Source: Serratia sp. Ag1 (GTDB taxonomy: Bacteria > Pseudomonadota > Gammaproteobacteria > Enterobacterales > Enterobacteriaceae). From it: 64,000 nucleotides of DNA. The notes under the pieces were generated by a model. The model searched no databases and had not been told where the DNA came from. It saw only the letters and a list, made by a program, of their open reading frames with translations. Positions 1-9,170 of this stretch are shown in pieces. The position numbers and the translations under genes were made by a program. The stretch spans positions 55,449-119,448 of the forward strand of contig NZ_JQEI01000013.1 in NCBI RefSeq assembly GCF_000743355.1. Reading direction: 5' to 3'. The first letter of the stretch is position 1. Every line of letters starts with the position of its first letter.

Positions 1-1042
1 CAAAGGTCAACATGGTGCCGATGGTGCCGCAGGTCAGGATAAAGTTGACCAGCTTTGGTGAAGAAACCTTGGTCTGCAGCGAACCGAGGGTAATCAGCGT
101 GGTGTAGATGGCGCTGGAAACGAAGCCCAAAGCCATAATGTAGTAACCCAGGTATTGTGGGTTATCGCTGCTGACAAACAGGTACATCGCACCCGTTGCC
201 AACGCCGCCAGCACGGTCACGATACGTTGCAGATCAAAGAAGCGCAGGATAAAGCTGAACACCCACATACCGACCATATAGGATGTCCAGAAATCGCTCA
301 CCAGCTTACCTGCCTGGCCGATATCCATATTGAAGGACTTGGTGGCGTATTCCGGTACCCACTGGATAAAACCCAACTGGCCGAGGATGTAGCACAGCGC
401 GGCGATCGACAGGAACAGCACGCCGATCCCCCATTTCTCTTTGACCACTGGCTCAGCATTTTCCGGCCCTTGGTTACCGAGCACCGGGAACTCGGAGCAC
501 AGAGTTAACAAGAAGATCGCCACGTACAGCAGGCCAATACAGGCATAAACCCAGTACCAACCGATGCTGCGAGCCAGCAGCATGGCGGCGACGATCGGGA
601 AAATCATCCCGGCCATGCTGAAGAACGAATCGGTGAACAGCAGGCGCGAACCGCGCTGGCGGCCAGCGTACATATGGGTAATCAGGAAGGTGCCGATCGA
701 CATGGTAATGCCGCTGACGACGCCAAGCACAAACATGCACAGTGAGAACAGGGTCAGGCTTTTACTGACCATCAGCCCGGCCACCGCCAGCAGCATCAGG
801 ACAAAGCCAAACAGCAACTGGCGTTTCAATGGGATGATTTCCATCAGCCAGGCATTGAGGAAGATCGAAATCAGAATACCGGCATTAAGAAAGGTAAAGG
901 TGTTACTCATGCTGGAAACCGGCAGATTGAAATATTCTGCGATGTTGCCCATCACCATCCCTGTGACGATCACTAAAGCGCCGGTCAGCGCGTAAGAAAA
1001 GAAGCTGATCCATGTTAGCCGGATGCGGTTGCTGTCATTCAT
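1..1042 (-). CDS. tsgA: TsgA, major facilitator superfamily transporter (3' end cut by window edge)
   Basis: Inner-membrane MFS protein of unsettled substrate. About 347 residues are visible, beginning [11 protein letters not shown], which closely matches the start of E. coli TsgA (MTNSNRIKLTW, recalled). The frame stays open to the left edge, so roughly 45 C-terminal residues lie outside; E. coli TsgA has about 393. Hydrophobic segments recur throughout, as expected for 12 membrane spans. The start chosen is the ATG ending at 1042, with AGG about nine bases upstream. In E. coli tsgA is divergent from ppiA; here both keep that orientation but a sugar operon sits between them. Identity is confident, transport function is not. 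Confidence 0.93.
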   Translation of the reverse strand, partial: MNDSNRIRLTWISFFSYALTGALVIVTGMVMGNIAEYFNLPVSSMSNTFTFLNAGILISIFLNAWLMEIIPLKRQLLFGFVLMLLAVAGLMVSKSLTLFSLCMFVLGVVSGITMSIGTFLITHMYAGRQRGSRLLFTDSFFSMAGMIFPIVAAMLLARSIGWYWVYACIGLLYVAIFLLTLCSEFPVLGNQGPENAEPVVKEKWGIGVLFLSIAALCYILGQLGFIQWVPEYATKSFNMDIGQAGKLVSDFWTSYMVGMWVFSFILRFFDLQRIVTVLAALATGAMYLFVSSDNPQYLGYYIMALGFVSSAIYTTLITLGSLQTKVSSPKLVNFILTCGTIGTMLTF

Positions 1043-1237
1043 TGTATAGGCCTGATTGATGACTGTTGCGGTTGAGGTTCAAAACTGGCGCAAGGCCACT
1101 GGTTTTTGCTGGAAAGACAGAGAGAATCCCGTTCAGGTCACCAGAATGTGGATCCTAGCAATAGCTTACGGGATTTTTTGTGATGGAAATCTTCTTTACG
1201 ATGCAAAAAAGTGAAATTAAAAAAATATCCTTGTGAT
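1043..1237. other. Intergenic region upstream of tsgA
   Basis: Should contain the tsgA promoter (minus strand) and the end of the sugar operon transcript. It includes an AT-rich stretch near 1200-1235. I see no convincing hairpin terminator or gene in it. Confidence 0.4.
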
Positions 1238-2221
1238 CTATATTGCAATCGTCGCGATCGAGTCGCGGCGCACCACAATGGGTTCAAACGCCACCGCAGG
1301 CGTGAGTGGATTGATTAACCGGCGGGTAGCATATTGCGCCATCTCAGTGATGGGGAAATGCACGCTGGTGAGAGCCGGGCGTACAAAAGGCGCACGCTCA
1401 CCGCTGTCATAGCAGATCAGTGCTATATCCTGCGGTACGCGCAGGTGGTGCTCGTTAATCGCCAGCAGGGCACCAATGGCCATTTCTTCATTACAGCAAT
1501 AAATAGCGCTTGGCAGCGTTGCGCGGCGCAACAGTTGGTCGGCACAGTCGTAGCCGCTTTGCAGATCGTAAACTCCCGCCAGGCAATCCACCGGTTGCAG
1601 ATCGGCGGCCTGCATCGCGTTGAGGAAACCCTGCAGCCGCAATTGGCTAGAGGCGCGCTGCATCGGGCCGCTGATGCAGGCAATGCGCTGGTGGCCAGCA
1701 TCGATCAGCGCTTGTGTCGCCATCTGGCTGGCGCGCACGTGATCAAACGTCACGCAACGTTCCTCTAGGCCCGGCACCAGGCGATCCAGCAACACAAAAG
1801 GGCGCTGCTGCTCTGTGGCTAACTGGCGGAGTTGATCGTCAGAAAGAAAACGCACGTGCAGGATCACGCCGTCGCAACGCAGGCTGAACAGGCGTTGAAT
1901 GGCCAACAGTTCGTTCTCAGCGCTGTTGCGCCCTTGGGTGACCAGCAGTTGTTTGCCGTGTGATTCTGCCTCGGTTTGTACAAAATCCATCAGCGCACCA
2001 AAAAATCCACCACGGTAAGACGTGGTGACTAGGCCGAGCGTATTGCTGTGGCTGGAGGCCAGCGCTCTGGCTGCCGGGTTGGGGGTATAACCCAGTTCTG
2101 CCACCGCTTTGGCAACTTTTTCACGCGTAAGGAGTTTTACGTTGCTGTCACCATTGACCACGCGCGAGACGGTGGCTCGAGATACTCCGGCTAACGCTGC
2201 AACATCTTCCAGTGTCACCAT
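1238..2221 (-). CDS. LacI/GalR-family transcriptional regulator of the adjacent beta-glucoside operon
   Basis: DNA-binding repressor of 327 residues. Residues 1-50 form the LacI helix-turn-helix and hinge (TLEDVAALAGVSRATVSRV, then the hinge motif NPAARALA). Residues about 60-327 form the periplasmic-binding-protein-like sensor domain. It resembles E. coli AscG in length and in segments such as RLFSLRCDGVILHVRFLS. It is the last gene of the minus-strand PTS operon, 45 bases after the glucosidase gene, so it probably represses its own operon through the 18-bp palindrome at 5621-5638. The inducer is likely a phospho- or free beta-glucoside, by inference. The ATG start has CAGGAG seven bases upstream. 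Confidence 0.88.
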   Translation of the reverse strand: MVTLEDVAALAGVSRATVSRVVNGDSNVKLLTREKVAKAVAELGYTPNPAARALASSHSNTLGLVTTSYRGGFFGALMDFVQTEAESHGKQLLVTQGRNSAENELLAIQRLFSLRCDGVILHVRFLSDDQLRQLATEQQRPFVLLDRLVPGLEERCVTFDHVRASQMATQALIDAGHQRIACISGPMQRASSQLRLQGFLNAMQAADLQPVDCLAGVYDLQSGYDCADQLLRRATLPSAIYCCNEEMAIGALLAINEHHLRVPQDIALICYDSGERAPFVRPALTSVHFPITEMAQYATRRLINPLTPAVAFEPIVVRRDSIATIAI

Positions 2222-2266
2222 TATTCTGCTCCTGATTATATGTCCCCTTGTTTTAGGTGCGATGTG

Positions 2267-3574
2267 CTATTTAAATTGCGGCAAATAAGCCTGGTTCACC
2301 GCTAATACTTCTTCCAGCAGCGGTTGGGCAATCTGGGCATTGGCGATTAACGGGTTGGTCACCAGGGCCAGCAGAGCACTGCGGCGATCGCCGTGTACGG
2401 CGGCTTCAATTGTCAGGCGCTCGTAGGTTTTTATCTGTTGGGTTAGCGCGTGCATCGATTCCGCCAGCTTGCCGAAAGTGAGCGGGTGTGCGCCCTGAGC
2501 ATCGACGACGCAGTTGGTTTCTATCACAGCATCGTCTGGCAAACCACCAATAGCGCCACGGTTTGCGGTATTGACAACTAATTGCGTCCCGAGATTATTG
2601 TGAATCGCACGAATCAGTTCCAGCGCGACTTCCGAATAAAACGAACCGCCACGGAAGCTGAGCTGCTCGGGTTTGCTGTCCAGATGCGGATCGGCATACA
2701 GTTCAAACAGCGCTTGCTCCACCTGCATCACCTGTTCTGCACGGGTGCCGCGCTCGGTTGCGGCGGCGGTTTCTTCTGCCAGCATCTGCTGAGTCTGGTA
2801 GAAATAACGATGATAAGGGCAGGGGATAGCACCGACCGCCCGCAGGAACTCCGGCGGCCACGGCTCTTCTTTGATGTTGTTCATGGTTAATGTCGCGCCG
2901 TTGCACAGCATGTCGATCACGTTGCCGGTGACGTCCTGGCCGTTTTGCAGCACTTTGTGTACCCAAACCAGGTGATTCAGCCCGGCAAACTGCAATTGCA
3001 CCTGGTCGTAAGGAGCTTGCAGCATATTGGCAATCATATGGTGCATGCTGATGGGCACGTTGCACAGGCCGATGATTTTCGCTTTGGTATAACGCGAAAC
3101 CGCTTCGGTCACGATGCCTGCCGGATTGGTGAAATTGATGATCCAGGCGTTCGGTGCCAATTGTTCCACTTTACGGGCGATGTTCAGCATGACCGGTATG
3201 GTGCGCAGTGCTTTGGCAAAACCGCCGATGCCGGTGGTTTCCTGGCCGATTAGGCGGTATTTCAGGCCTAAACGTTCATCGGCAGCGCGCGCGGGCAACT
3301 GGCCGACGCGCAGTTGCGTCAGCACAAACTTGGCCCCGCGAATGGCTTCGTCCAGCTCGAAATGCACGCTGACTTTCACCTGCTCCAAGCCGTTACGTGC
3401 CAACATGCGCTGAGTCAACGCCGCAATGATCGCCACTTTTTCGCGGCCTGGCTCGACGTCGACCAACGCCAGTTCGGTCACCGGCAACTCCGCAATACGC
3501 TGAATCAGGCCCTCCACCAGTTCCGGCGTATAGCTGCTGCCGCCGCCGATAATGGCAATTTTCAACGAACTCAT
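2267..3574 (-). CDS. 6-phospho-beta-glucosidase, glycoside hydrolase family 4
   Basis: Cytoplasmic enzyme (435 residues) that cleaves 6-phospho-beta-glucosides such as cellobiose 6-phosphate made by the neighbouring PTS. Family GH4 uses NAD+ and Mn2+ in a redox-assisted elimination. Visible family marks are the N-terminal nucleotide fold GGGSSYTPEL (residues 10-19), GQETTG (110-115), NFTNPAG (147-153), and the predicted metal ligands Cys171 in LCNVP and His201 in GLNHLVW. Closest known relatives are ChbF/CelF and LicH. The ATG overlaps the IIA stop by four bases (ATGA), implying translational coupling. The exact sugar cannot be told from sequence. Confidence 0.9.
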   Translation of the reverse strand: MSSLKIAIIGGGSSYTPELVEGLIQRIAELPVTELALVDVEPGREKVAIIAALTQRMLARNGLEQVKVSVHFELDEAIRGAKFVLTQLRVGQLPARAADERLGLKYRLIGQETTGIGGFAKALRTIPVMLNIARKVEQLAPNAWIINFTNPAGIVTEAVSRYTKAKIIGLCNVPISMHHMIANMLQAPYDQVQLQFAGLNHLVWVHKVLQNGQDVTGNVIDMLCNGATLTMNNIKEEPWPPEFLRAVGAIPCPYHRYFYQTQQMLAEETAAATERGTRAEQVMQVEQALFELYADPHLDSKPEQLSFRGGSFYSEVALELIRAIHNNLGTQLVVNTANRGAIGGLPDDAVIETNCVVDAQGAHPLTFGKLAESMHALTQQIKTYERLTIEAAVHGDRRSALLALVTNPLIANAQIAQPLLEEVLAVNQAYLPQFK

Positions 3575-3921
3575 GAATGGGTCTCCTGTTGCGCCTGACG
3601 GCGGTAAAGTTCAATCATGTCGCCAGCCAAGTCCTGAATGACCATGGCGTTCATCAAGTGATCCTGTGCATGTACGGTGATCAGGGTGATCGGCAGCTTG
3701 CCGCAGCCTTCGTCCAGGCCGATAAGCTGGGTTTGAATATGATGCGCATGCTTTACCGCTTGCTGTGATTCGGCCATATGCGCAGCCGAGGCGGCGAAAT
3801 CACCGGCACGCGCCTGTTGCAACGCCATCAGTGCGCTGCTGCGGGCACTGCCCGCGAACACCAGCAATTCCATGATGATGCTTTCAAAATCCGGGCTGAC
3901 ATCAGCCATCAATTCCGTCAC
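3571..3921 (-). CDS. PTS lactose/cellobiose-family IIA component
   Basis: Small cytoplasmic phosphocarrier (116 residues) passing phosphate from HPr to the IIB protein. It has the all-helical EIIA-Lac/Chb fold signature, with the phosphorylated His predicted at residue 84 in VHAQDHLM and a trimer-core Asp next to it. A GTG start at 3921 is chosen because GGAG lies seven bases upstream; the nearby ATG at 3926 runs into a stop after one codon. It lies between the IIC and glucosidase genes and overlaps the latter by four bases. ChbA is the nearest E. coli relative; substrate beyond a beta-glucoside class is not certain. Confidence 0.9.
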   Translation of the reverse strand: MTELMADVSPDFESIIMELLVFAGSARSSALMALQQARAGDFAASAAHMAESQQAVKHAHHIQTQLIGLDEGCGKLPITLITVHAQDHLMNAMVIQDLAGDMIELYRRQAQQETHS

Positions 3922-3934
3922 GTCATTTCTCCTG

Positions 3935-5260
3935 TTACTGCGCGGCAGCGGTATCGGCGGCTTCAGGTTCAGCGGTGGCCTGCTGCTGTTCCTGCTCTAG
4001 CAATTGTTTTTCATACACTTTGAAGAACGGCAACCAGATCGCCAGATCGATCACCATCAAGAGCAGCACCAGTAACGCCGCGCGGACATCCCAAGACGCA
4101 GAGATCATCGCCCCTAGCGGGGCTGGTGCGGTCCAGGGGGCCATCGCAACCATTTTTTCCACCAAGTCCCAGTTCAACGCGAAGTAGGCCAAGGTCGCGT
4201 TGACCATCGGGACGACGATCAGCGGGATAAACAGCGTTGGGTTCATCACTACCGGTGAACCGAACAGCAGCGGTTCATTGATGTTGAAGGCGGCGGGTAC
4301 CACGCTCAGCTTGCCGATGGTGCGCAGATGAATAGAGCGGCTACGCATATACAGAAAAGCCAGCACCAGCGTGGAACCTGAGCCGCCGATACAGACATAG
4401 AACGACCAGAATGGCGCGGTGAGGGTTTGCGTGCTGGCTGCGCCGTGCGCGACCAGCGCAGCGTTGGTCGCCAGGTTAGCCATAAAGATTGGGTTGAGCA
4501 GGCCGGTCACGATGTTGTCACCGTGAATACCGGCAAACCACAGCAGGTTGGCGATCAGCACGGCCAGCAGGATGGCAGGCAGAGTATCACTGGCAGAAAT
4601 CAGTGGCTGGAACAGATGCATAATGGCATCCGGCAGCAGAAGCTGGAATTCGCTCTGCATCAGAATGCTGATCGGGTACACCGTCAGCAGAATGCCCACT
4701 ACCGGGTACAGCAGTTCGAACGAACGCGCAATTGCCGGTGGCACCTGTTCCGGCATGCGGATGGTAATGCGGTACTTTTTCAGCAGACGAATCAGTTCAA
4801 CTGACCAGATCGCGCAGATCAGGGCGGTAAATACCCCTTGGCCGCCTAGAAAATCGAGCGACATCTTATTATCAACCTGCGGTGCTGCCGCCAGCAGAAA
4901 TGCCATCAGCGACAGTAACCCGGCGGTCAAGGCATCCAGGCCGTAGTGTTTGGCCAGGCTGTAGGCAGTGCCAATCGCAACGAACACGCTCATCAGACCC
5001 ATGGTCATAAAGAATGGCATGGTGATGGTATTCCAGTGAGTTTTGGCAAAACTCAGCCATGCCTGCCCGAAACCGGAAGTGGTATTGGCATCAAACGGCG
5101 GGTTGGCGACGATCAGCATAATACTGCCGACAATCAGGAACGGCATGGCGGAAATAAAACCATCGCGGATAGCGATAATATGGCGCTGGCTACCGATCCG
5201 CCCAGCCAGCGGGGCAACATGGTTTTCCACCACGCGCATCAGAGAAGCGTAAAGGCTCAT
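3935..5260 (-). CDS. PTS cellobiose-family IIC permease
   Basis: Polytopic inner-membrane channel of a lactose/cellobiose-type PTS, 441 residues from the ATG at 5260. This start (MSLYASLMRVVENHVAP) has GGAGAG four bases upstream, whereas the upstream in-frame ATG at 5284 lies inside the IIB gene. Family marks include IAIRDGFISAMPFLIVGS near the N terminus, GIHGDNIVTG in the middle and NINEPLLFG near residue 340. About ten hydrophobic spans are evident. The C terminus carries a Gln/Glu/Ala-rich tail of about 25 residues that looks like a flexible cytoplasmic extension. Together with separate IIB and IIA genes it would import and phosphorylate cellobiose-like sugars. Confidence 0.91.
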   Translation of the reverse strand: MSLYASLMRVVENHVAPLAGRIGSQRHIIAIRDGFISAMPFLIVGSIMLIVANPPFDANTTSGFGQAWLSFAKTHWNTITMPFFMTMGLMSVFVAIGTAYSLAKHYGLDALTAGLLSLMAFLLAAAPQVDNKMSLDFLGGQGVFTALICAIWSVELIRLLKKYRITIRMPEQVPPAIARSFELLYPVVGILLTVYPISILMQSEFQLLLPDAIMHLFQPLISASDTLPAILLAVLIANLLWFAGIHGDNIVTGLLNPIFMANLATNAALVAHGAASTQTLTAPFWSFYVCIGGSGSTLVLAFLYMRSRSIHLRTIGKLSVVPAAFNINEPLLFGSPVVMNPTLFIPLIVVPMVNATLAYFALNWDLVEKMVAMAPWTAPAPLGAMISASWDVRAALLVLLLMVIDLAIWLPFFKVYEKQLLEQEQQQATAEPEAADTAAAQ

Positions 5261-5276
5261 GGTTCTCTCCGCAGAG

Positions 5277-5579
5277 TCAGTCAATCAGGCTGAGGGCGTG
5301 TTCCAGCACTTTGTCGCCACGCATTGTGCCGTAATCCATCATGTCGATGACGGCGACCTGCAGGCCATGGGGTTCCGCGAGTTTGCTGAAGCGCGCCAGT
5401 TCGTATCTCACCTGTGGCCCCAGCAGGACAACGTTCGCGGTGGGCAGTTCGGCCTCGAAATCAGCAGCCGGTACTGCGACGATCTCCAGGTGCAGTTCAC
5501 GTTTCTGCGCTTCGGCTTGCATGCGCTTGACCAGCATGCTGGTGGACATTCCTGCGGCACAACACAGCACAATCTTCAT
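5277..5579 (-). CDS. PTS cellobiose-family IIB component
   Basis: Cytoplasmic phosphotransfer protein of 100 residues. The N-terminal loop MKIVLCCAAGMSTSML carries the phosphorylated cysteine, predicted as Cys7, in the CxAGMST signature shared with ChbB. First gene of the operon. A GTG one codon earlier (5582) is also open; the ATG at 5579 is preferred because GGGGGAG lies eight bases before it and the family begins with M-K/x-I-hydrophobic. The stop is 16 bases ahead of the IIC start. Confidence 0.92.
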   Translation of the reverse strand: MKIVLCCAAGMSTSMLVKRMQAEAQKRELHLEIVAVPAADFEAELPTANVVLLGPQVRYELARFSKLAEPHGLQVAVIDMMDYGTMRGDKVLEHALSLID

Positions 5580-5582
5580 CAC

Positions 5583-5898
5583 TTTAGCTCCCCCGTTATT
5601 CTTATGTTTTATTAGCGCTAAATGAGAGCGCTCTCATTGAATAAGCGTAACCAGATTACAGAATCAAACCGGGAGTTAAGTCGCAAAAAATAAGTGGAAG
5701 AGGAAGAGGGTAAAAAATGCGTGATCCACTTGGCAAAAATGAGTACGGCGATCATACTGTCGGCAGGCCAAAAAGCAGTCTGAGTAAGAAATATCCTGCA
5801 ATTACTTAAATATTGGTAAATGGCTGGCGCTATCAGGGGGAGCTCTTTAGAATCAAGGCGCTTTTCCGTTGTTTGTCTCTTAGAGAAAGGACCCGTTC
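5583..5898. other. Divergent intergenic region: PTS operon control region and ppiA promoter region
   Basis: Holds the operator palindrome described separately. On the minus strand TTGATT (5668-5673) and a weak TTATTC (5640-5645) upstream of the palindrome could be -35 and -10 hexamers. The ppiA side (5740-5890) must carry the ppiA promoter, but I cannot point to one with confidence. No gene is visible. Confidence 0.4.
5621..5638. promoter_or_regulatory. Perfect 18-bp palindromic operator for the LacI-type regulator
   Basis: AATGAGAGCGCTCTCATT is a perfect inverted repeat with a central GC step, the usual architecture for LacI/GalR-family operators. It lies about 40 bases upstream of the IIB start, just after the possible promoter hexamers. 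This fits repression by the regulator encoded at the operon's end. The palindrome is seen directly; its partner is inferred. Confidence 0.75.
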
Positions 5899-6468
5899 AT
5901 GTTCAAACGTACTTTAGTGACCTTCGTTGCGCTGTGTTCCCTGATAGCAACGGCTCCTGCTGCATTAGCCGCCGGTGAAACCCGCGTGATGCTGACCACC
6001 TCGGCAGGCAATATTGAATTAGCGCTCGACAGCCAGAAAGCTCCCGTTTCTACGAAGAACTTCATCGACTACGTGAACAGCGGTTATTACAACAACACCG
6101 TTTTCCACCGTGTGATCCCAGGTTTTATGATTCAGGGCGGTGGTTTCGCGGCGGATATGCAACAGAAAGCGACCGGTGCAGCAATCAAGAACGAAGCTGA
6201 CAACGGCCTGCGCAATCTGCGCGGGACTATTTCCATGGCGCGTACTGCCGATAAAGACAGCGCGACCAGCCAGTTCTTCCTGAACGTGGCGGATAATGCC
6301 TTCCTCGATCATGGCCAGCGTGATTTCGGTTATGCGGTATTTGGTAAAGTGGTGAAAGGGATGGACGTGGTGGACAAGATCTCCCAGGTGCCAACCGGCA
6401 ACGTAGGGCCTTACCAGAACGTGCCAACCACACCCGTCGTCATCCTGTCGGCCAAAGTGCTGCCATAA
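5899..6468 (+). CDS. ppiA: Peptidyl-prolyl cis-trans isomerase A, periplasmic cyclophilin
   Basis: Catalyses proline isomerisation during protein folding in the periplasm. It is 189 residues, against 190 in E. coli. A Sec signal peptide (basic MFKRT, hydrophobic core, cleavage near ALA/AG at residue 24) precedes a complete cyclophilin domain with [14 protein letters not shown], the active-site region [26 protein letters not shown], and [14 protein letters not shown]. The ATG has AGAAAGGA upstream. It is monocistronic: a hairpin follows the stop. Confidence 0.97.
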   Translation: MFKRTLVTFVALCSLIATAPAALAAGETRVMLTTSAGNIELALDSQKAPVSTKNFIDYVNSGYYNNTVFHRVIPGFMIQGGGFAADMQQKATGAAIKNEADNGLRNLRGTISMARTADKDSATSQFFLNVADNAFLDHGQRDFGYAVFGKVVKGMDVVDKISQVPTGNVGPYQNVPTTPVVILSAKVLP

Positions 6469-6481
6469 ACCCCCTTCTTAT

Positions 6482-6509
6482 GACTTGGAGTTGGCCACAG
6501 CTCCAAGTC
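6482..6509 (+). terminator. Hairpin after ppiA, possible terminator
   Basis: GACTTGGAGTTG and CAGCTCCAAGTC form a 12-bp stem (one G-U) around a GCCA loop, 13 bases after the ppiA stop. No U-run follows, so it may instead be a transcript-stabilising hairpin or repeat remnant; its arms resemble the ends of the ERIC element at 29383-29505. Confidence 0.5.
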
Positions 6510-6658
6510 TGTTAGCTTCCGCTTGGCGGCTGGCTTGTTCTCTTCCCACCGAAGCTTTGCCTACATCACTGTTTTCTTCCTCTTGGCATGCTCTAATCAG
6601 CGCCCATAACCAGACCTTTTAGTTATCTGCCTTTGTTGTTTATGATGAGCTGTTGTTT

Positions 6659-8344
6659 ATGTATGAATTCAACCAGGTTTTGCTGCTGTTACAGCAGATG
6701 TGTGTTTATCTTGTTATCGCCTATTTATTAAGCAAGACACCGCTGTTTATTCCGCTGATGCAGGTCACCATCCGCCTGCCACACAAGCTGCTGTGCTACG
6801 TCATTTTCTCCGTATTCTGCATCATGGGCACTTACTTCGGTTTGCACATTCAGGATTCGATCGCCAATACCCGGGCGATCGGTGCCGTATTGGGCGGCTT
6901 GCTCGGTGGGCCTTCCGTTGGCTTTCTGGTTGGCCTGACCGGCGGCCTGCACCGCTACACCCTCGGGGGCATGACCGATGTGGCCTGTGCAGTGTCGACG
7001 GTGGCCGAAGGGCTGGTGGGCGGCATAGTACACAGTATTGCCATGCGGCGCGGGCGTATCGATCTGCTGTTCAACCCCCTGTTTGTGGCAGGGGTGGCGT
7101 TAAGCACCGAAGTGCTGCAGATGGTTATCATCCTGGCGATTGCCCGACCATTCCCGGAAGCACTGCTGCTGGTGGAACATATTGCTTTACCGATGCTGAT
7201 CGCCAATACGCTTGGGGCTGCGATGTTTATGCAGATCCTATTGGATCGGCGGGCGATGTTTGAGAAATACACCAGCGCCTTTTCTTCAAAAGCGCTGAAG
7301 ATCGCCGAACGCACCGAAGGTATTTTGCGGCAAGGGTTCGACCAGGAAAACAGCATGAAGGTGGCGCGCGTCATTTATCAGGAGTTGGGCATTGGTGCCG
7401 TGGCGATCACCGACCGTGACAAATTGCTGGCTTTTATCGGCATTGGTGACGATCACCACCTGCCGGGGACGCCGATCTCTTCGGTGCATTCTCACCGGGC
7501 GATTGATCACAATGAAGTGGTGTATGCCGATGGTAACGAACTGTCTTACTGCTGTTCAATCAACGCCAGTTGCAAACTGGGGTCGACGCTGGTGATCCCG
7601 CTGCGTGGCGAGAATCAGCAGGTGATCGGTACTATCAAGCTGTACGAACCCAAAACCAAACTGTTCAGCACCATCAATCGTACCTTGGGGGAAGGGATCG
7701 CCAGCCTGCTGTCGGCACAAATCATGGCGGGGCAATATGAACGGCATAAACAGCTGTTGGCGCAGTCGGAAATCAAGCTGCTGCACGCCCAGGTGAACCC
7801 GCACTTCCTGTTCAATGCGTTAAATACGCTGGTGGCGGTGATTCGTCGCGACGGCGAACGAGCCTGCGAACTGGTGCAATACCTTTCCACCTTTTTCCGC
7901 AAAAACCTGAAGCGCTCCGATGATGAAGTGAGTCTGGCGGATGAGCTTGAGCATGTGAATGCCTATTTGCAGATAGAAAAGGCCCGCTTTGCCGATCGGT
8001 TGGAGATTAACGTTTCGCTGCCGGAAGAGTTGCTGGCGGTGAGATTACCTGCCTTTTCACTGCAGCCGATTGTAGAAAATGCCATCAAGCACGGGACTTC
8101 ACACTTGTTGGGGATTGGCCGGATCGATATTGGCGCTCGGCGCGAAGGGGAACATCTGTTGCTGCAGGTGACCGACAATGCCGGGCTGTTTTGCCCACAG
8201 GCGGGCGGCAGCGGCTTGGGAATGAACCTGGTGGATCGGCGGATCCGCGTGCGCTATGGGGAAGATTACGGGGTACAGGTCGCCTGCGAGGCTGAAACCT
8301 TTACCTGCATTACCTTGAGCGTGCCGTTGGCGAGGGCTGCCTGA
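6659..8344 (+). CDS. btsS: BtsS-type sensor histidine kinase (LytS/YehU family)
   Basis: Inner-membrane sensor kinase of 561 residues, the same length as E. coli BtsS/YehU. The N-terminal 200 residues are a 5TM-LYT membrane sensor ([30 protein letters not shown]), followed by a GAF-like region around 220-350, and a HisKA-like motif [16 protein letters not shown] whose His is the phosphorylation site. A C-terminal ATPase domain has [10 protein letters not shown] and [10 protein letters not shown]. In E. coli BtsS binds pyruvate with high affinity. The ATG at 6659 ([14 protein letters not shown]) matches the E. coli N terminus; a TTG two codons upstream is also open. It is coupled to btsR by a one-base TGATG overlap. 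Confidence 0.93.
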   Translation: MYEFNQVLLLLQQMCVYLVIAYLLSKTPLFIPLMQVTIRLPHKLLCYVIFSVFCIMGTYFGLHIQDSIANTRAIGAVLGGLLGGPSVGFLVGLTGGLHRYTLGGMTDVACAVSTVAEGLVGGIVHSIAMRRGRIDLLFNPLFVAGVALSTEVLQMVIILAIARPFPEALLLVEHIALPMLIANTLGAAMFMQILLDRRAMFEKYTSAFSSKALKIAERTEGILRQGFDQENSMKVARVIYQELGIGAVAITDRDKLLAFIGIGDDHHLPGTPISSVHSHRAIDHNEVVYADGNELSYCCSINASCKLGSTLVIPLRGENQQVIGTIKLYEPKTKLFSTINRTLGEGIASLLSAQIMAGQYERHKQLLAQSEIKLLHAQVNPHFLFNALNTLVAVIRRDGERACELVQYLSTFFRKNLKRSDDEVSLADELEHVNAYLQIEKARFADRLEINVSLPEELLAVRLPAFSLQPIVENAIKHGTSHLLGIGRIDIGARREGEHLLLQVTDNAGLFCPQAGGSGLGMNLVDRRIRVRYGEDYGVQVACEAETFTCITLSVPLARAA

Positions 8345-9069
8345 TGTTAACCATATTGATTGTTGATGATGAACCGTCGGCCCGCGATAACCTGCGCCAT
8401 CTGCTGGAAGAAGAAGAGGGCGTGACGATTATCGGCGAGTGCGCCAATGCGATTGAAGCCATCAGCCAGATCCACCGTTTGCAACCGGACGTGGTGTTTC
8501 TGGATATTCAGATGCCGCGTATCAGCGGGCTGGAAATGGTGGGGATGCTCGATCCCAACCGCATGCCGTATATCGTATTCCTGACGGCGTACGACGAATA
8601 CGCCGTGCAGGCTTTTGAAGAGCATGCGTTCGATTACCTGTTGAAGCCGACCGATGCGACCAGGCTGAACAAGACGTTGCAGCGCCTGCACCAGCGCCGA
8701 GCACCGCAGAATGTCGCCGCGCTGGAAGAGAGCGCTGGCTACCTGAAATATATTCCCTGCACCGGCCATAGCCGCATCTATCTGCTGCGCTTTGATGAGG
8801 TGATCGCGATCCGTTCGCGTTCGACCGGGGTGTATGTGGTTCGTAATGATGGGATGGAATGTTTCACTGAACTGACGCTGCGCACGCTGGAAAGCCGCAC
8901 GCCGTTGGTGCGCTGTCACCGGCAGTATCTGGTTAACCTCGAGCAGGTCAGAGAGATCCGTTTTGAGGAAAGCGGTGCGGCGGAGATGATTATGCCAGTG
9001 GGCGAGCCGGTGCCGGTCAGCCGCCGCTATCTGAAATCGCTGAAAGAAGAGTTGGGGCTGCGCGGTTAA
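8344..9069 (+). CDS. btsR: BtsR response regulator, LytTR family
   Basis: Cytoplasmic response regulator of 241 residues paired with BtsS. The receiver domain spans residues 1-120, with acidic pocket DDE at 8-10, phospho-acceptor Asp54 in [10 protein letters not shown] and conserved Lys in YLLKPTD. The C-terminal LytTR DNA-binding domain (about 140-241) has the typical [22 protein letters not shown] segment. In E. coli the pair activates the pyruvate transporter gene btsT, which is not in this window. The start codon shares its A with the btsS stop. Confidence 0.94.
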   Translation: MLTILIVDDEPSARDNLRHLLEEEEGVTIIGECANAIEAISQIHRLQPDVVFLDIQMPRISGLEMVGMLDPNRMPYIVFLTAYDEYAVQAFEEHAFDYLLKPTDATRLNKTLQRLHQRRAPQNVAALEESAGYLKYIPCTGHSRIYLLRFDEVIAIRSRSTGVYVVRNDGMECFTELTLRTLESRTPLVRCHRQYLVNLEQVREIRFEESGAAEMIMPVGEPVPVSRRYLKSLKEELGLRG

Positions 9070-9170
9070 GCGGCGTCTCTGAGGGCATGCCTTGACGGTA
9101 TTTCGTCCTACTTATAGCTTTAATAGCATCAACGGGTGTTTTGCGTCGTCTCAGACCAAAGGAACAGCAC

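Noticed and set aside
155..508. Plus-strand frames at 155-508 and 564-995
   Set aside because: Antisense to tsgA, which reads through the whole segment on the minus strand.
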